DNA from: Neisseriaceae bacterium
GTDB lineage: Bacteria; Pseudomonadota; Gammaproteobacteria; Burkholderiales; Neisseriaceae
Length of the DNA stretch: 64,000 bases
Reading direction: 5' to 3'
Assembly: GCA_017934045.1 (NCBI GenBank)
Contig: JAGBKK010000007.1
Coordinates: forward strand, 62,001 to 126,000
The translations under genes and the position numbers were made by a program. This document shows positions 28,674 through 38,260 of the stretch, piece by piece. Position 1 is the first letter of the stretch; every line of letters begins with the position of its first letter. A model generated the notes under the pieces. The model had not been told where the DNA came from, searched no databases, and was given only the letters and a program-made list of their open reading frames with translations.

Positions 28674-29294
28674 ATGTCTTATAAAAGAACTAAAATTTGC
28701 GGTATTACGAATATTGAAGACGCATTGTGTGCAGCAGAAAACGGAGCAGACGCTATCGGCTTGGTTTTTTTTGCAAAAAGTCCCCGTTGTGTATCGCTTG
28801 AAACCGCACAAAAAATAGTTGCAAAATTACCGCCCTTTGTGAGTGTGGTGGGATTGTTTGTTAATCAAAATATCGATGAAATTCAACATATTATCAACAG
28901 CGTTCCTGTGGATTATCTGCAATTTCACGGCGATGAAGATGAAACATTTTGCCAGCAATTCAATCGTCCGTATATTAAAGCGGTGCGTGTGCAAAATAGC
29001 AACGACATTCAGGCTGCCTTAAACTCGTTCAAAACCGCACGAGCCTTGCTGTTTGACGCTTATCACCCCCAAGAATACGGTGGCACAGGCGATTCCTTTG
29101 ATTGGGATATGCTGCCTGAAAACATTAATCGTCCGTGGATTTTGGCAGGTGGCTTAACACTGGATAATGTGCAGTCGGCAATTAAACAAAGTAACGCCCA
29201 AGCGATTGATTTATCATCAGGCGTGGAAATCCGCAAAGGTATTAAAGACCACAGTAAAATCAAAGCGTTAATGCAAAAAATACGAAACAGATAA
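28674..29294 (+). CDS. trpF: Phosphoribosylanthranilate isomerase
   Basis: This 206-residue TIM-barrel enzyme carries out the third step of tryptophan synthesis. The general base Cys in TKICGIT and the general acid Asp in LLFDAYHPQEYGGTGDSFDW are both present. WILAGGLTLDNVQSAI and AIDLSSGVEIRKGIKDHSKI form the phosphate site. It ends the rdgB-truA-trpF unit. Confidence 0.96.
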   Translation: MSYKRTKICGITNIEDALCAAENGADAIGLVFFAKSPRCVSLETAQKIVAKLPPFVSVVGLFVNQNIDEIQHIINSVPVDYLQFHGDEDETFCQQFNRPYIKAVRVQNSNDIQAALNSFKTARALLFDAYHPQEYGGTGDSFDWDMLPENINRPWILAGGLTLDNVQSAIKQSNAQAIDLSSGVEIRKGIKDHSKIKALMQKIRNR

Positions 29295-29330
29295 CGGTTT
29301 ATTTGTTTCCGCATTCTATGTTAAAATCAC

Positions 29331-29366
29331 GCCTTTGTTTATCAACACGATAAACAAGGCATTTTT
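29331..29366 (+). terminator. Terminator-like hairpin after trpF
   Basis: GCCTTTGTTTATC pairs with GATAAACAAGGC (one bulged T) over a 5-base loop and is followed by ATTTTT. It most simply ends the trpF transcript. Because TGTTAAAAT, a possible extended -10 box, lies just before it, it could instead be the first hairpin of the pnp leader. Confidence 0.6.
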
Positions 29367-29384
29367 CGTAACCGCAAAGGCAAC

Positions 29385-29438
29385 CTGAAACGCTAATTAA
29401 GTAAATTCAATAACAAGTTTATTTAATTAGAGTTTCAG
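29385..29438 (+). promoter_or_regulatory. Long leader hairpin upstream of pnp
   Basis: Two 21-base arms (29385-29405 and 29418-29438) pair at 20 positions (one is G-U, with one G/A mismatch) around a 12-base loop: CTGAAAC...CTAATTAA...TAAA against TTTA...TTAATTAG...GTTTCAG. It ends about 43 bases before the pnp start. In enterobacteria pnp is autoregulated through RNase III cleavage of a leader stem of this kind; by analogy this is a candidate processing site. Confidence 0.6.
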
Positions 29439-29480
29439 TGTCTGCGGTGTTTTATCTTATTGTTATTAAAGGAAAAAACA

Positions 29481-31610
29481 ATGTTTAACAAACATACAAA
29501 AACATTTCAATATGGGACTCATACCGTAACACTCGAAACAGGCGAGATTGCTCGTCAAGCGTCTGCTGCGGTTAAGGTTTCTATGGGCGATACGGTGGTT
29601 TTGGTAACTGTGGTGGCTGCCAAAGACATTAAAGCAGGTCAGGACTTTTTTCCCTTAACCGTTGATTATTTAGAAAAATCTTATGCCGCTGGCAAAATTC
29701 CTGGCGGTTTTTTCAAACGCGAAGGGAAACCCTCTGAAAAGGAAATTTTGACCAGTCGCCTGATTGACCGCCCCATTCGTCCGCTGTTTCCAGAGGGTTT
29801 TTATCACGATGTGCAAATCGTGGCAATGGTGGTGTCGCTCGACCCTGAAATCGATTCTGACATTCCGTCTATGATTGGTGCGTCTGCGGCGTTGGTTTTA
29901 TCAGGCGTGCCGTTTGCAGGACCCATCGGTGCGGCTCGTGTGGCTTATATTGACGGCGAATATGTGTTAAATCCCACAAAAACGCAATTAGAAAAAACAC
30001 AGTTAGATTTGGTGGTGGCAGGCACGGCGAAAGCGGTGTTAATGGTGGAATCCGAAGCACAGGAGTTGTCCGAAGAAGTGATGTTAGGCTCGGTGGTGTT
30101 TGGGCATAACGAAATGCAAACCGTCATCAAAGCGATTAACGAGTTTGCTGATGAAGTGAATCCTGTGGTGTGGGACTGGACACCGCCAGAACCCAATGCT
30201 GAACTCATCGCCAAAATCAAAGAAATTGCAGGTGCAGACATTCAGGCTGCCTTTAAAATCCGCCAAAAACAAGCACGCACACAGCAACTGAATGACGCTT
30301 GGGCAAAAGTGGAAAGTGCGTTAATCACCGAAGAAACCGATACTTTGGCTGCCAACGAAATTCGCAATATTTTCCACAATTTAGAAGCCGAAGTGGTGCG
30401 GACGCAAATTTTGAATGGCGAACCACGCATTGACGGTCGTGATACACGCACCGTGCGTCCGATTAACATTAAAACGAATGTCTTGCCACGCACACACGGT
30501 TCAGCCTTATTCACGCGTGGCGAAACCCAAGCGTTAGCCGTTACCACACTCGGCACGCAAAAAGACGAACAAATCATTGACGCATTAAGCGGCGAATACA
30601 CTGACCGCTTTATGTTGCATTACAACTTTCCGCCTTATTCCACAGGCGAAGTGGGTCGTGTTGGCTCGCCCAAACGCCGTGAAATCGGACACGGTCGCTT
30701 GGCAAAACGCGCTTTACTGGCTGTATTGCCGCCGCAAGAAGAATTTAATTACTCCATTCGTGTGGTGTCCGAAATCACTGAATCGAATGGCTCATCATCA
30801 ATGGCAAGCGTGTGCGGCGGCTGTTTGTCGCTGTTATCCGCAGGTGTGCCGCTCAAAGCCCATGTGGCAGGCATTGCTATGGGCTTGATTTTAGAAGGCA
30901 ATAAATTTGCCGTTTTAACCGACATTTTGGGCGATGAGGACCACTTGGGCGATATGGATTTCAAAGTGGCAGGCACCGCAGATGGCGTAACCGCCTTACA
31001 AATGGACATTAAAATTCAAGGCATTACCAAAGAAATTATGCAAATTGCCTTAAATCAAGCCAAAGAAGGCAGAATGCACATTTTAGGCTTAATGAAACAA
31101 GCCATTGAAAAACCACAAGAAATGTCCGACTTCGCCCCACGCTTATTTACGATGAAAATTCACCCAGACAAAATTCGCGATGTCATCGGCAAAGGCGGCG
31201 AGACCATTCGCACGCTCACCAAAGAAACCAACACCGAAATCAGCATTGACGATGACGGCGTAGTGGTGATTGCCGCAACAAGCACCGCCGCTGCCGAAGC
31301 CGCCAAAGCACGCATTGAAGCCATCACTGCCGAAGTGGAAGTGGGTAAAACCTATGACGGTACGGTGGTGAAATTGTTGGACAACAATGTTGGTGCGATT
31401 GTGTCGGTTTTACCAGGTAAAGACGGCATGGTGCATATCAGCCAAATCGCCCACGAACGCGTGAAAAATGTGGCAGATTATCTGCAAGTCGGACAAAGCG
31501 TTAAAGTAAAAGCGTTAGAAATAGACGATCGCGGTCGCGTAAAACTGTCGATTAAAGCCTTATTAGAAAAACCCGTAGCAGAAAAGCTAACGGAAAAACC
31601 GCAAGAATAA
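29481..31610 (+). CDS. pnp: Polyribonucleotide nucleotidyltransferase (PNPase)
   Basis: This 709-residue exoribonuclease degrades RNA 3' to 5' with phosphate and forms the degradosome core. It has two RNase PH domains ([49 protein letters not shown]), then a KH domain ([21 protein letters not shown]) and an S1 domain ([35 protein letters not shown]). The start is ATG 29481 with AAAGGA; the in-frame TTG 29460 is rejected. The leader carries a long hairpin. Confidence 0.97.
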   Translation: MFNKHTKTFQYGTHTVTLETGEIARQASAAVKVSMGDTVVLVTVVAAKDIKAGQDFFPLTVDYLEKSYAAGKIPGGFFKREGKPSEKEILTSRLIDRPIRPLFPEGFYHDVQIVAMVVSLDPEIDSDIPSMIGASAALVLSGVPFAGPIGAARVAYIDGEYVLNPTKTQLEKTQLDLVVAGTAKAVLMVESEAQELSEEVMLGSVVFGHNEMQTVIKAINEFADEVNPVVWDWTPPEPNAELIAKIKEIAGADIQAAFKIRQKQARTQQLNDAWAKVESALITEETDTLAANEIRNIFHNLEAEVVRTQILNGEPRIDGRDTRTVRPINIKTNVLPRTHGSALFTRGETQALAVTTLGTQKDEQIIDALSGEYTDRFMLHYNFPPYSTGEVGRVGSPKRREIGHGRLAKRALLAVLPPQEEFNYSIRVVSEITESNGSSSMASVCGGCLSLLSAGVPLKAHVAGIAMGLILEGNKFAVLTDILGDEDHLGDMDFKVAGTADGVTALQMDIKIQGITKEIMQIALNQAKEGRMHILGLMKQAIEKPQEMSDFAPRLFTMKIHPDKIRDVIGKGGETIRTLTKETNTEISIDDDGVVVIAATSTAAAEAAKARIEAITAEVEVGKTYDGTVVKLLDNNVGAIVSVLPGKDGMVHISQIAHERVKNVADYLQVGQSVKVKALEIDDRGRVKLSIKALLEKPVAEKLTEKPQE

Positions 31611-31629
31611 CGCTTTGATTTTTAATCTA

Positions 31630-31663
31630 AAAACCGCAATCTTGATTAGAGATTGCGGTTTTT
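31630..31663. terminator. Terminator after pnp
   Basis: AAAACCGCAATC pairs with GATTGCGGTTTT across a 9-base loop followed by a T-run. It merges into an uptake sequence and also lies at the 3' end of the convergent hrpA, so it may work both ways. Confidence 0.85.
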
Positions 31664-31683
31664 TTCAGGCTGCCTGAAAGCTT

Positions 31684-34600
31684 TTACACCACCTTATTCA
31701 TCTCCTCCCACTCTTTATTTAACCGTTTTAACGACACAGGATAGGGTGTTTTGAGTTCTTGGGCGAATAGGGATACTCTTAACTCTTGGATTTTCCAATA
31801 AAAGTTTTTCAGGCTGCGACAAATGGGCTGATTGTTTTTTTGCAAGTCGTTGATTTTGTTTTGCCATTCGTTATATAGGGCTTGAATATCGGCTTCTCGT
31901 GCCATGTCGCGAGTGGGGTTGTTGCCGTATTTGTCCATTCGCACGCTCATGGCTTTGATGTAAATCGGCATTCGCACCCATTGTTCATAGGGCGTTTGGG
32001 TGATGAATTGGGGGTGGAGCAAGTTATCGCACAGGGGACGCAAAACGCTACACAGTGGGTGTTTGCCGCTGGATAGTTTGTTTTGCAATTCGTTGTAGGC
32101 GGTGGCGGTGGCGAGCAAATGTTCGTTCATCGCCACTTTCACCGCTGGCAGACGACTTTTGGCTTTTTTAATTTGTTCTTTGAACGATTTTTCGTCTCGT
32201 GGCAAGTCGTCATCGGCGATAAACGCTCGGTCGCAAATGGCGTTGGTGATTTCTTCTTTTAAGGTATCGCTTGCTATCTGTCTGAATATTAAAGCAATTT
32301 TGGTGAAATCTTGAATGCCTTTTTGTAAATCTTTGATTTGTTCTTTGAATTGCCCTTTCATCAATGCCACCACGCCTGTGCGGTGCGATTGTTGGGCTTC
32401 GATTTCGGTATCGAACAGTCGCAAGGCGATTTTGCCGTCTTTTTCCACTTTTAACGCTGGAAAACCCACCAACTGCCGTTTGCTGCGTGCAAATTTAATG
32501 TTGTAAGGCAATTTGCCGATTGTCCAAGCGGTGAGATTGTCTTGTTCAAATTCGTTGGAAGAATCACGGAAAGCGGCGGTCGATGCTTTGCCAAGTTGTT
32601 GTTTTAATTGATTTATATCTCGCCCTATGGCGAGTTCTTGGTGGCTGTCATCAATCACTTTGATATTGAAATAAGCATATTCAGGCAGCCTGAAATTTGT
32701 CCATTCGTCTATTTTTATCTCGTCCAACAATCGCATATCGCCTGCGGTTTTGGCGATAAAGCGTGCTAATTGTGGAATAATTTGTTCTGAATAATCAATA
32801 TCTTGTGATAAAAATTGGGTGATGAATTGTGGCACAGGCACGCACAAACGGCGAATTTGTTTGGGTAAGGCTTTAATCAAAAGCGTAAGTTTTTCTCGCA
32901 ACATACCTGCCACCAGCCACTCCAAGCGGTTGGCGTTCATGCGATTGAGCACCGACAAGGGAATGGCAACGGTTACGCCGTCCATTGGGTGATGCGGTTC
33001 AAAGCGATACGACAGTTTGAATTTGCCGTCTGGCGTTTGTAAATATTCAGGAAATTGCTCGTCAATGGCGTTTTGTTTGGCGTGTTGCAACAGGGTTTGT
33101 TTGTCTAAAAACAAGAGTTTGGGGTTTTCCTGTTCGGCTTGTTGTCGCCAAATTTCAAATGATGATAAATCGACAATGGGAATGGTTTTTTGGCTTGTTG
33201 ATTGCGTTGTAGGGTGGGTTTTCGAGCCACCGATAACCGCCGTAGGGTGGGTATTCTTGCCCACCGCAATGCCGTTAGGCATTGATTGATTTTTCAGGCT
33301 GCCTGAAAGCGTTTTATCAACGCCTGCGGCGTTGTCGGTGGATTGGAAATCCACCCTACGATTGTTATCATTTGGTTCGTTCTTCGTTGTTTGGAGATTG
33401 CCACGCTCGCCCTGCTCGCTCGCAATGACAGTATCTTTATTTTTCAGGCTGCCTGAAAGATTATCTTTTATTTGTGTATTTTGATTTGCACCTTGCGGTG
33501 CAATGGTGGGCAAGGATGCCCACCCTACGGCGTTACTGTTTTTATTTTTCAGGCTGCCTGAAAGGTTTGCGTCCGTTTCGGTGGGCAAGAATGCCCACCC
33601 TACGGCAGGAATATATGCCTGTGGTATTTTTTCATCATAAAACGCAAACAGGCTTTCTTCGTCTGCCCAAATATCACTTTTTCTTGTTTTGTGTTCGATT
33701 TGTTCAATTTCCTGCAATACACGGCGATTGTGTTTGAAAAAGGCTGCCTGAAAATCGCATTCACCGCCCACCAACGCTTGACGGATAAAAATCTCACGCG
33801 AAGTTTCAGGGTCAATGCGTCCGTAAGAAACTGGACGGCGAGGCAAAAGCGTTAAGCCGTAAAGCGTAACGCGTTCGCTTGCCACCACTTCGCCACGCTT
33901 ACGCTCCCAGTGCGGTTCAAAATAGTGGTATCGCACCAAATGCGGCATTTCTTGCTCCACCCATTCAGGCTCGATTTTGGCGTTGTCTCGTGCATAAACT
34001 CGTGAAGTTTCGGTTAATTGTGCCGACACAATCCATTTTGCACCGCTTTTGAACAAACAAGACGCAGGAAAAACATAAAAATGCGTGCCACGAGCGGACA
34101 GATAATCATTGCCGTCAGGCGATTTGAAGCCGATATTCGCCGCCAAACCTGTGATTAAACTGCGGTGTATGGCTTCATAAGACGCTTGTTTGCGTCCCTT
34201 GTTGATTTGTCGGCGTTGTTTTTTATCTAACGCCTTTTGCTTAAATTGTGCGGATAAATCCGCATTTTTATTATGAATATCAATCTGTTGCACTTTATTC
34301 TGCACAATAGTTTCAGGCTGCCTGAAACAATCTTCTTCTTTTGCGATGTTTAATTCGATAAGGGTTTGTGCTAATTGCTTGTGCAAATCTCGCCATTCTC
34401 GCATTCGTAAATACGACAAAAAATACTGCCGACACCACGCCAATAACTGCCGATTACTCGCCCCATTGGTGCGTTCTTTATGAAAACTATCCCAAATATT
34501 CAAATACGCCAAAAAGTCGGAATTTTTATCCACAAAGCGTTCACGTGCCTTGTTTGCCGCTTCACGATTTTCAAGTGCATTATCGCGTGGATCTTGAATA

Positions 34601-36222
34601 GACAACGCACACGCAATCACCAAAACTTCCGCCAAACAATGATTTTTCACCCCAGCCAAGAGCATGCGAGCAATTTTAGGGTCAATCGGCAATTTCGCCA
34701 TTTTCTGACCCATTGGCGTTAATTGACGCTCAGCAGTCATCGCCCCCAACTCTTGCAACAGTTGAAAACCGTCATTGATATAACGATTGTCAGGCTTTTC
34801 AATAAACGAAAAAGCGTGAATATCGCCCAACTTCAACGCCGCCATTCGCAACAGCACGGACGCTAAATTCGACCGCAAAATTTCAGGGTCGGTAAATTCA
34901 GGACGCTGATTAAAATCATCTTCGCCATACAGACGAATGCACACGCCAGCCGCAATGCGACCGCACCGCCCTGCCCTTTGCCGTGCTGCCGCTTGCGAAA
35001 TTTTTTCAATCTGCAATTCTTCAATTTTCGAACGCGGCGAATAGCGTTTCACACGAGCCAGCCCTGTGTCAATCACAAAACGAATATTCGGCACAGTGAG
35101 CGAAGTTTCAGCGACATTTGTCGCTAAAATCACACGGCGATTTTTGCAGTCGCTAAACTTCAAAAATGATACGGCGTTATCTCGACTTGCCGTATTAGTT
35201 ATACTGTCTGCGTCTCGATGCCTTGTCTCATTTTGAATTTTAGCGACTGTATGATTAGGACGAAAAATTTTCTGCTGTTCTGCGTTCGACAATCGTGCAA
35301 ACAACGGCAAAATTTCACAATCTTTATGCGATTTGCGTAAAAATTCTGCCGTTTCACGAATTTCTCGCTCCCCTGGCAAAAACACCAAAATATCGCCTGT
35401 TGTCGGCAATTCATCAATCGCATTCGCAATCGCTTCGGGCATTTCAATGTCCATTTCATCATCGTCTTGATTGATGGGACGATAACGAATTTCCACAGGA
35501 AAAGTTCTGCCCGAAACTTCCAAAACAGGAGCATTTTCAAAATGTTGCGAAAAGCGAGTAGCGTCAATCGTGGCAGAAGTGATGATGATTTTTAAATCAG
35601 GACGGCGTGGCAGAAGATTTTTCAGGTAGCCTAATAAAAAGTCAATATTCAAACTGCGTTCGTGGGCTTCGTCAATAATAATCGTGTCATACGCCGTCAA
35701 ATAGCGGTCGGATTGCGTTTCCGCCAACAAAATGCCGTCCGTCATCAGTTTAATCAGCGTTTTGGGCGAAGAATTATCGGTAAAACGCATTTTGCACGCC
35801 ACTTTATCGCCCAGTGTCTCGCCCAACTCATCAGCAATGCGAACCGCCACCGATGATGCCGCCAAACGGCGTGGTTGCGTATGTCCAATCATACCAGCCG
35901 CCCCACGATTCAGTGCCAAACAAATCTGCGGCAACTGCGTGGTTTTGCCCGAACCCGTCTCGCCACACACAATCACCACCTGATTGTTTTCAATCGCATT
36001 TTTAATATCATCAAGCGATTGAAAAACAGGCAAATTTTGATTAAATTGCGGTTGCGGTAGTGAATTCTGTCGTTGCAAAAATTGATTGTGCGATTTTTGA
36101 TATTTCTTTTCTATCGAGTGAATACCACCAAACTTTTCAGGCTGCCTGAATGCCTTTTGCAAGAAAAAACGGTCTTTGCAAAGGGTTTGGTCAAGATTAA
36201 AAGAAAATGGCGGTTTATTCAT
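31684..36222 (-). CDS. hrpA: ATP-dependent RNA helicase HrpA, enlarged by repeat insertions
   Basis: This DEAH-box helicase (about 1512 residues from the start chosen; usual length about 1300) acts in mRNA processing and rescue of stalled ribosomes. Motifs: Walker A CGETGSGKTTQ (~86-96), DEAH at ~184-187, TSATID, ATNVAETSLTVP and QRAGRCGR; the HrpA C-terminal domain is complete to PYPVSLKRLNKEW. The start at 36222 (MNKPPFSF) is tentative. The frame stays open to 36303, but that extra part is mostly two uptake sequences. Two insertions stand out. About 36 residues (~324-359) encode a whole Correia-like element just before ATNVAETS. A patch at ~872-1009 is built from uptake sequences and other repeats. 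Core motifs are intact, so it is probably functional. Confidence 0.9.
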   Translation of the reverse strand: MNKPPFSFNLDQTLCKDRFFLQKAFRQPEKFGGIHSIEKKYQKSHNQFLQRQNSLPQPQFNQNLPVFQSLDDIKNAIENNQVVIVCGETGSGKTTQLPQICLALNRGAAGMIGHTQPRRLAASSVAVRIADELGETLGDKVACKMRFTDNSSPKTLIKLMTDGILLAETQSDRYLTAYDTIIIDEAHERSLNIDFLLGYLKNLLPRRPDLKIIITSATIDATRFSQHFENAPVLEVSGRTFPVEIRYRPINQDDDEMDIEMPEAIANAIDELPTTGDILVFLPGEREIRETAEFLRKSHKDCEILPLFARLSNAEQQKIFRPNHTVAKIQNETRHRDADSITNTASRDNAVSFLKFSDCKNRRVILATNVAETSLTVPNIRFVIDTGLARVKRYSPRSKIEELQIEKISQAAARQRAGRCGRIAAGVCIRLYGEDDFNQRPEFTDPEILRSNLASVLLRMAALKLGDIHAFSFIEKPDNRYINDGFQLLQELGAMTAERQLTPMGQKMAKLPIDPKIARMLLAGVKNHCLAEVLVIACALSIQDPRDNALENREAANKARERFVDKNSDFLAYLNIWDSFHKERTNGASNRQLLAWCRQYFLSYLRMREWRDLHKQLAQTLIELNIAKEEDCFRQPETIVQNKVQQIDIHNKNADLSAQFKQKALDKKQRRQINKGRKQASYEAIHRSLITGLAANIGFKSPDGNDYLSARGTHFYVFPASCLFKSGAKWIVSAQLTETSRVYARDNAKIEPEWVEQEMPHLVRYHYFEPHWERKRGEVVASERVTLYGLTLLPRRPVSYGRIDPETSREIFIRQALVGGECDFQAAFFKHNRRVLQEIEQIEHKTRKSDIWADEESLFAFYDEKIPQAYIPAVGWAFLPTETDANLSGSLKNKNSNAVGWASLPTIAPQGANQNTQIKDNLSGSLKNKDTVIASEQGERGNLQTTKNEPNDNNRRVDFQSTDNAAGVDKTLSGSLKNQSMPNGIAVGKNTHPTAVIGGSKTHPTTQSTSQKTIPIVDLSSFEIWRQQAEQENPKLLFLDKQTLLQHAKQNAIDEQFPEYLQTPDGKFKLSYRFEPHHPMDGVTVAIPLSVLNRMNANRLEWLVAGMLREKLTLLIKALPKQIRRLCVPVPQFITQFLSQDIDYSEQIIPQLARFIAKTAGDMRLLDEIKIDEWTNFRLPEYAYFNIKVIDDSHQELAIGRDINQLKQQLGKASTAAFRDSSNEFEQDNLTAWTIGKLPYNIKFARSKRQLVGFPALKVEKDGKIALRLFDTEIEAQQSHRTGVVALMKGQFKEQIKDLQKGIQDFTKIALIFRQIASDTLKEEITNAICDRAFIADDDLPRDEKSFKEQIKKAKSRLPAVKVAMNEHLLATATAYNELQNKLSSGKHPLCSVLRPLCDNLLHPQFITQTPYEQWVRMPIYIKAMSVRMDKYGNNPTRDMAREADIQALYNEWQNKINDLQKNNQPICRSLKNFYWKIQELRVSLFAQELKTPYPVSLKRLNKEWEEMNKVV
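33195..33606. repeat. Cluster of several repeat families inside hrpA
   Basis: About 410 bases of hrpA consist almost wholly of repeats. There are at least five GGTGGG-type palindromic units (near 33216, 33242, 33338, 33506 and 33580) with flanking GTAGGG or CCCTAC. Three uptake sequences lie near 33293, 33443 and 33548. A unit at about 33398-33430 (GATTGCCACGC...CTCGCTCGCAATGACAG) resembles a dispersed repeat seen in many bacteria. Read on the minus strand it encodes repeated VGWAFLPT/VGWASLPT and LSGSLKN peptides without a stop. Confidence 0.8.
35145..35251 (-). mobile_element. Correia-like element (107 bp) inserted in frame in hrpA
   Basis: Ends are TGCAGTCGCTAAA and TTTAGCGACTGTA (12 of 13 inverted match). 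The core ACTTGCCGTATTAGTTATAC followed by TGTCTGCG matches the copies at 5377 and 6019. Subtracting a duplicated TA gives a net insertion of 105 bases, exactly 35 codons, and no stop is present in the hrpA frame. It encodes roughly HTVAKIQNETRHRDAD through VSFLKFSDCK, absent from other HrpA proteins I recall at this place. Confidence 0.85.
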
Positions 36223-36345
36223 AAGTTTCAGGCTGCCTGAAAAGTCAAAAGCAAGATTGTATAACCATTTCAGGCTGCCTGAATATTTTTTGATACAAAA
36301 CATTTTTATTTACTCAAAATCCTGATATATTTCAGGCAGCCTGAA
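36136..36345. repeat. Four DNA uptake sequences around the hrpA start
   Basis: Copies of TTCAGGCTGCCTGAA or its complement lie at 36136, 36227, 36270 and 36331 within 210 bases. The first three are in or just before hrpA and are read through by its open frame; the last lies between hrpA and the PPK2 gene. This is the densest cluster of perfect copies I saw outside the hrpA repeat patch. Confidence 0.85.
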
Positions 36346-36369
36346 AACTACGCTACGAAAGGAAAAACA

Positions 36370-37179
36370 ATGAAAGCCAAAGAAATTCGCCGTTATTTAA
36401 CAGACGCTTCGTTCGATATTCGCACCACAGAAACCATGATTAAAAAAGGCATTCCCGAAACACGAGATGAACGCGAAAAATGGATAGACAATCACTCGCC
36501 TGAATTGGGTTCTTTGTTAGATGTTTTTCAAGCCGACAGTCGGCACGGAATGTTGGTGATTTTGCAAGGTATGGACACCGCAGGCAAAGACGGCACCGTG
36601 CGGCGTATTTTTCGCAATGTGAATTTTACGCCACGCGTGTGTGCGTTCAAATCGCCCACGCCTGACGAAGCGGCTCACGATTACCTGTGGCGAATTCATA
36701 AAGAAACCCCCAAACGCGGTGAAGTGGTGATTTTTAACCGCAGTCATTATGAAGATGTGTTGATTACCAAAGTTCGCCACTGGATTGATGACGCAGAAGC
36801 CACTCGCCGTTTGCGACAAATCAACGATTTTGAACGAATGTTGGCAGAAAACGGTATTACGGTGGTGAAATTATTTTTGCATATTTCCAAAGAAGAACAA
36901 CGACTTCGCATTCAACGCCGTTTGGATAATAAAGAAAAACATTGGAAATTTAATTTATCTGATTTGGAAGACCGCAAATTGTGGGACGATTTTCAAGAAC
37001 AATATCAAGCGGTTATTCGTGCCACCACCACTGGCTATGCTCCGTGGTATTGCGTGCCGTCCGATTCAAAATCTACGCGTAATATCATTATTATGAAAAT
37101 TCTCATCGCCCATTTACGCTCGATGAAATTGCGTTACCCCACGGTTGATGACGCTAATTGGCCTACGGTGGTGGAATAA
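36370..37179 (+). CDS. PPK2-family polyphosphate:nucleotide phosphotransferase
   Basis: This 269-residue single-domain PPK2 uses polyphosphate to phosphorylate nucleotides, or the reverse. Motifs: Walker A LQGMDTAGKDGTVRRIF, lid region FKSPTPDEAAHDYLWRIHKETPKRGEVVIFNRSHYEDVLITKV and GYAPWYCVPSDSKSTRN. The phrase FKSPTPDEAAHDYLWR is typical of the PPK2 groups acting on AMP or both mono- and diphosphates. The exact class (II or III) is not settled. It is followed within 9 bases by mutY and differs in type from the PPK2 at 38261-39205. Confidence 0.88.
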   Translation: MKAKEIRRYLTDASFDIRTTETMIKKGIPETRDEREKWIDNHSPELGSLLDVFQADSRHGMLVILQGMDTAGKDGTVRRIFRNVNFTPRVCAFKSPTPDEAAHDYLWRIHKETPKRGEVVIFNRSHYEDVLITKVRHWIDDAEATRRLRQINDFERMLAENGITVVKLFLHISKEEQRLRIQRRLDNKEKHWKFNLSDLEDRKLWDDFQEQYQAVIRATTTGYAPWYCVPSDSKSTRNIIIMKILIAHLRSMKLRYPTVDDANWPTVVE

Positions 37180-37187
37180 TTCAAACG

Positions 37188-38213
37188 ATGAATAATACTT
37201 TTACCACTCAACTGATTGATTGGCAAAAAAAGCACGGTCGGCATAATCTGCCTTGGCAAGTTAATGACCCATACAAAATTTGGCTGTCTGAAATTATGTT
37301 GCAACAAACGCAAGTGGCAACAGTATGCGATTATTTTGTGCGTTTTGTGCAACGCTTTCCGAAGGTAGAGGACTTGGCAAATGCCGATGAAGACGAAGTT
37401 TTGGCACTGTGGGCTGGTTTGGGGTATTACACTCGTGCGAGAAATTTGCACGCCGCCGCACGGCAAATTGTGGAAGATTTTGGCGGTCAATTTCCAGCCA
37501 ATCGACTTGAATTACAAAAACTGAAAGGTGTGGGCAGAAGCACGGCGGCGGCGATTGCGGTGTTTGCTTATCTGCTGCCTGAAACCATTTTAGACGGCAA
37601 TGTGAAACGCGTTTTGTGTCGTGTTTTTGCTTTGGACGGCGATTTGCAAAACGCCGCATTTGAAAAAAAATTGTGGCACATTGCCGAACAATTATTACCA
37701 CCTAATAAAGAGGATTTACCTGCGTATATTCAAGGCTTAATGGATTTGGGAGCAATGGTTTGTACGCATAGCAAACCCAAATGTTCGCTTTGTCCGCAAA
37801 ATAATATCTGTCAAGCATTCGCCCAAAATCGCATTGCCGAACTGCCACGCAAAAAAACGCCTACGGCTCTTCAATTTGTCGATATGTTGTGGGCGATTGT
37901 TGAATATAATCATCGGTTTTTATTAGAAAAACGCCCTAATAAAGGCATTTGGGCAAGTCTATTTTGCGTTCCCTGTTTTGAAGATGAAAACGCACTTCAT
38001 CAATTTATCATCAATAATAACTTGATTTTATTAGAGAAAAAAGAAACTTTTACGCACCGTTTAACGCACCGTTTGTTAAACATTACGCCTTATTTTTTCA
38101 GGCTGCCTGAAAATAAATGCGACACATTAGAAAATCAACGCTTTTATTCATATAATGAAATGCAACAATTAGCCTTGCCCAAACCTTTGTCAAAATTTTT
38201 TCAGGCTGCCTGA
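37188..38213 (+). CDS. mutY: A/G-specific adenine DNA glycosylase
   Basis: This 341-residue enzyme removes adenine mispaired with 8-oxoguanine. Visible are WLSEIMLQQTQVATV with the catalytic Glu, the helix-hairpin-helix LKGVGRSTAAAIAVFA with catalytic Asp in ILDGNVKRVL, the [4Fe-4S] cysteines CTHSKPKCSLCPQNNIC, and a C-terminal MutT-like domain (~225-341). The start is MNNTF at 37188. The gene ends in FFQAA-stop, with the stop codon inside an uptake sequence. Confidence 0.96.
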   Translation: MNNTFTTQLIDWQKKHGRHNLPWQVNDPYKIWLSEIMLQQTQVATVCDYFVRFVQRFPKVEDLANADEDEVLALWAGLGYYTRARNLHAAARQIVEDFGGQFPANRLELQKLKGVGRSTAAAIAVFAYLLPETILDGNVKRVLCRVFALDGDLQNAAFEKKLWHIAEQLLPPNKEDLPAYIQGLMDLGAMVCTHSKPKCSLCPQNNICQAFAQNRIAELPRKKTPTALQFVDMLWAIVEYNHRFLLEKRPNKGIWASLFCVPCFEDENALHQFIINNNLILLEKKETFTHRLTHRLLNITPYFFRLPENKCDTLENQRFYSYNEMQQLALPKPLSKFFQAA

Positions 38214-38217
38214 AAAC

Positions 38218-38248
38218 AAAAAACGCTGTCTTTCAACAGCGTTTTTAA
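38218..38248. terminator. Bidirectional terminator between mutY and ppk2
   Basis: AAAAAACGCTG pairs with CAGCGTTTTT around a short TCTTTCAA loop. It lies between convergent mutY and ppk2 and has A-run and T-run on opposite sides. Confidence 0.85.
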
Positions 38249-38260
38249 TAAAAAATTCAA

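Noticed and set aside
33195..33606. Regular repeats that might be a CRISPR array
   Set aside because: Repeats are short, of several families, unevenly spaced and read as protein; there are no cas genes and no spacers of constant length.
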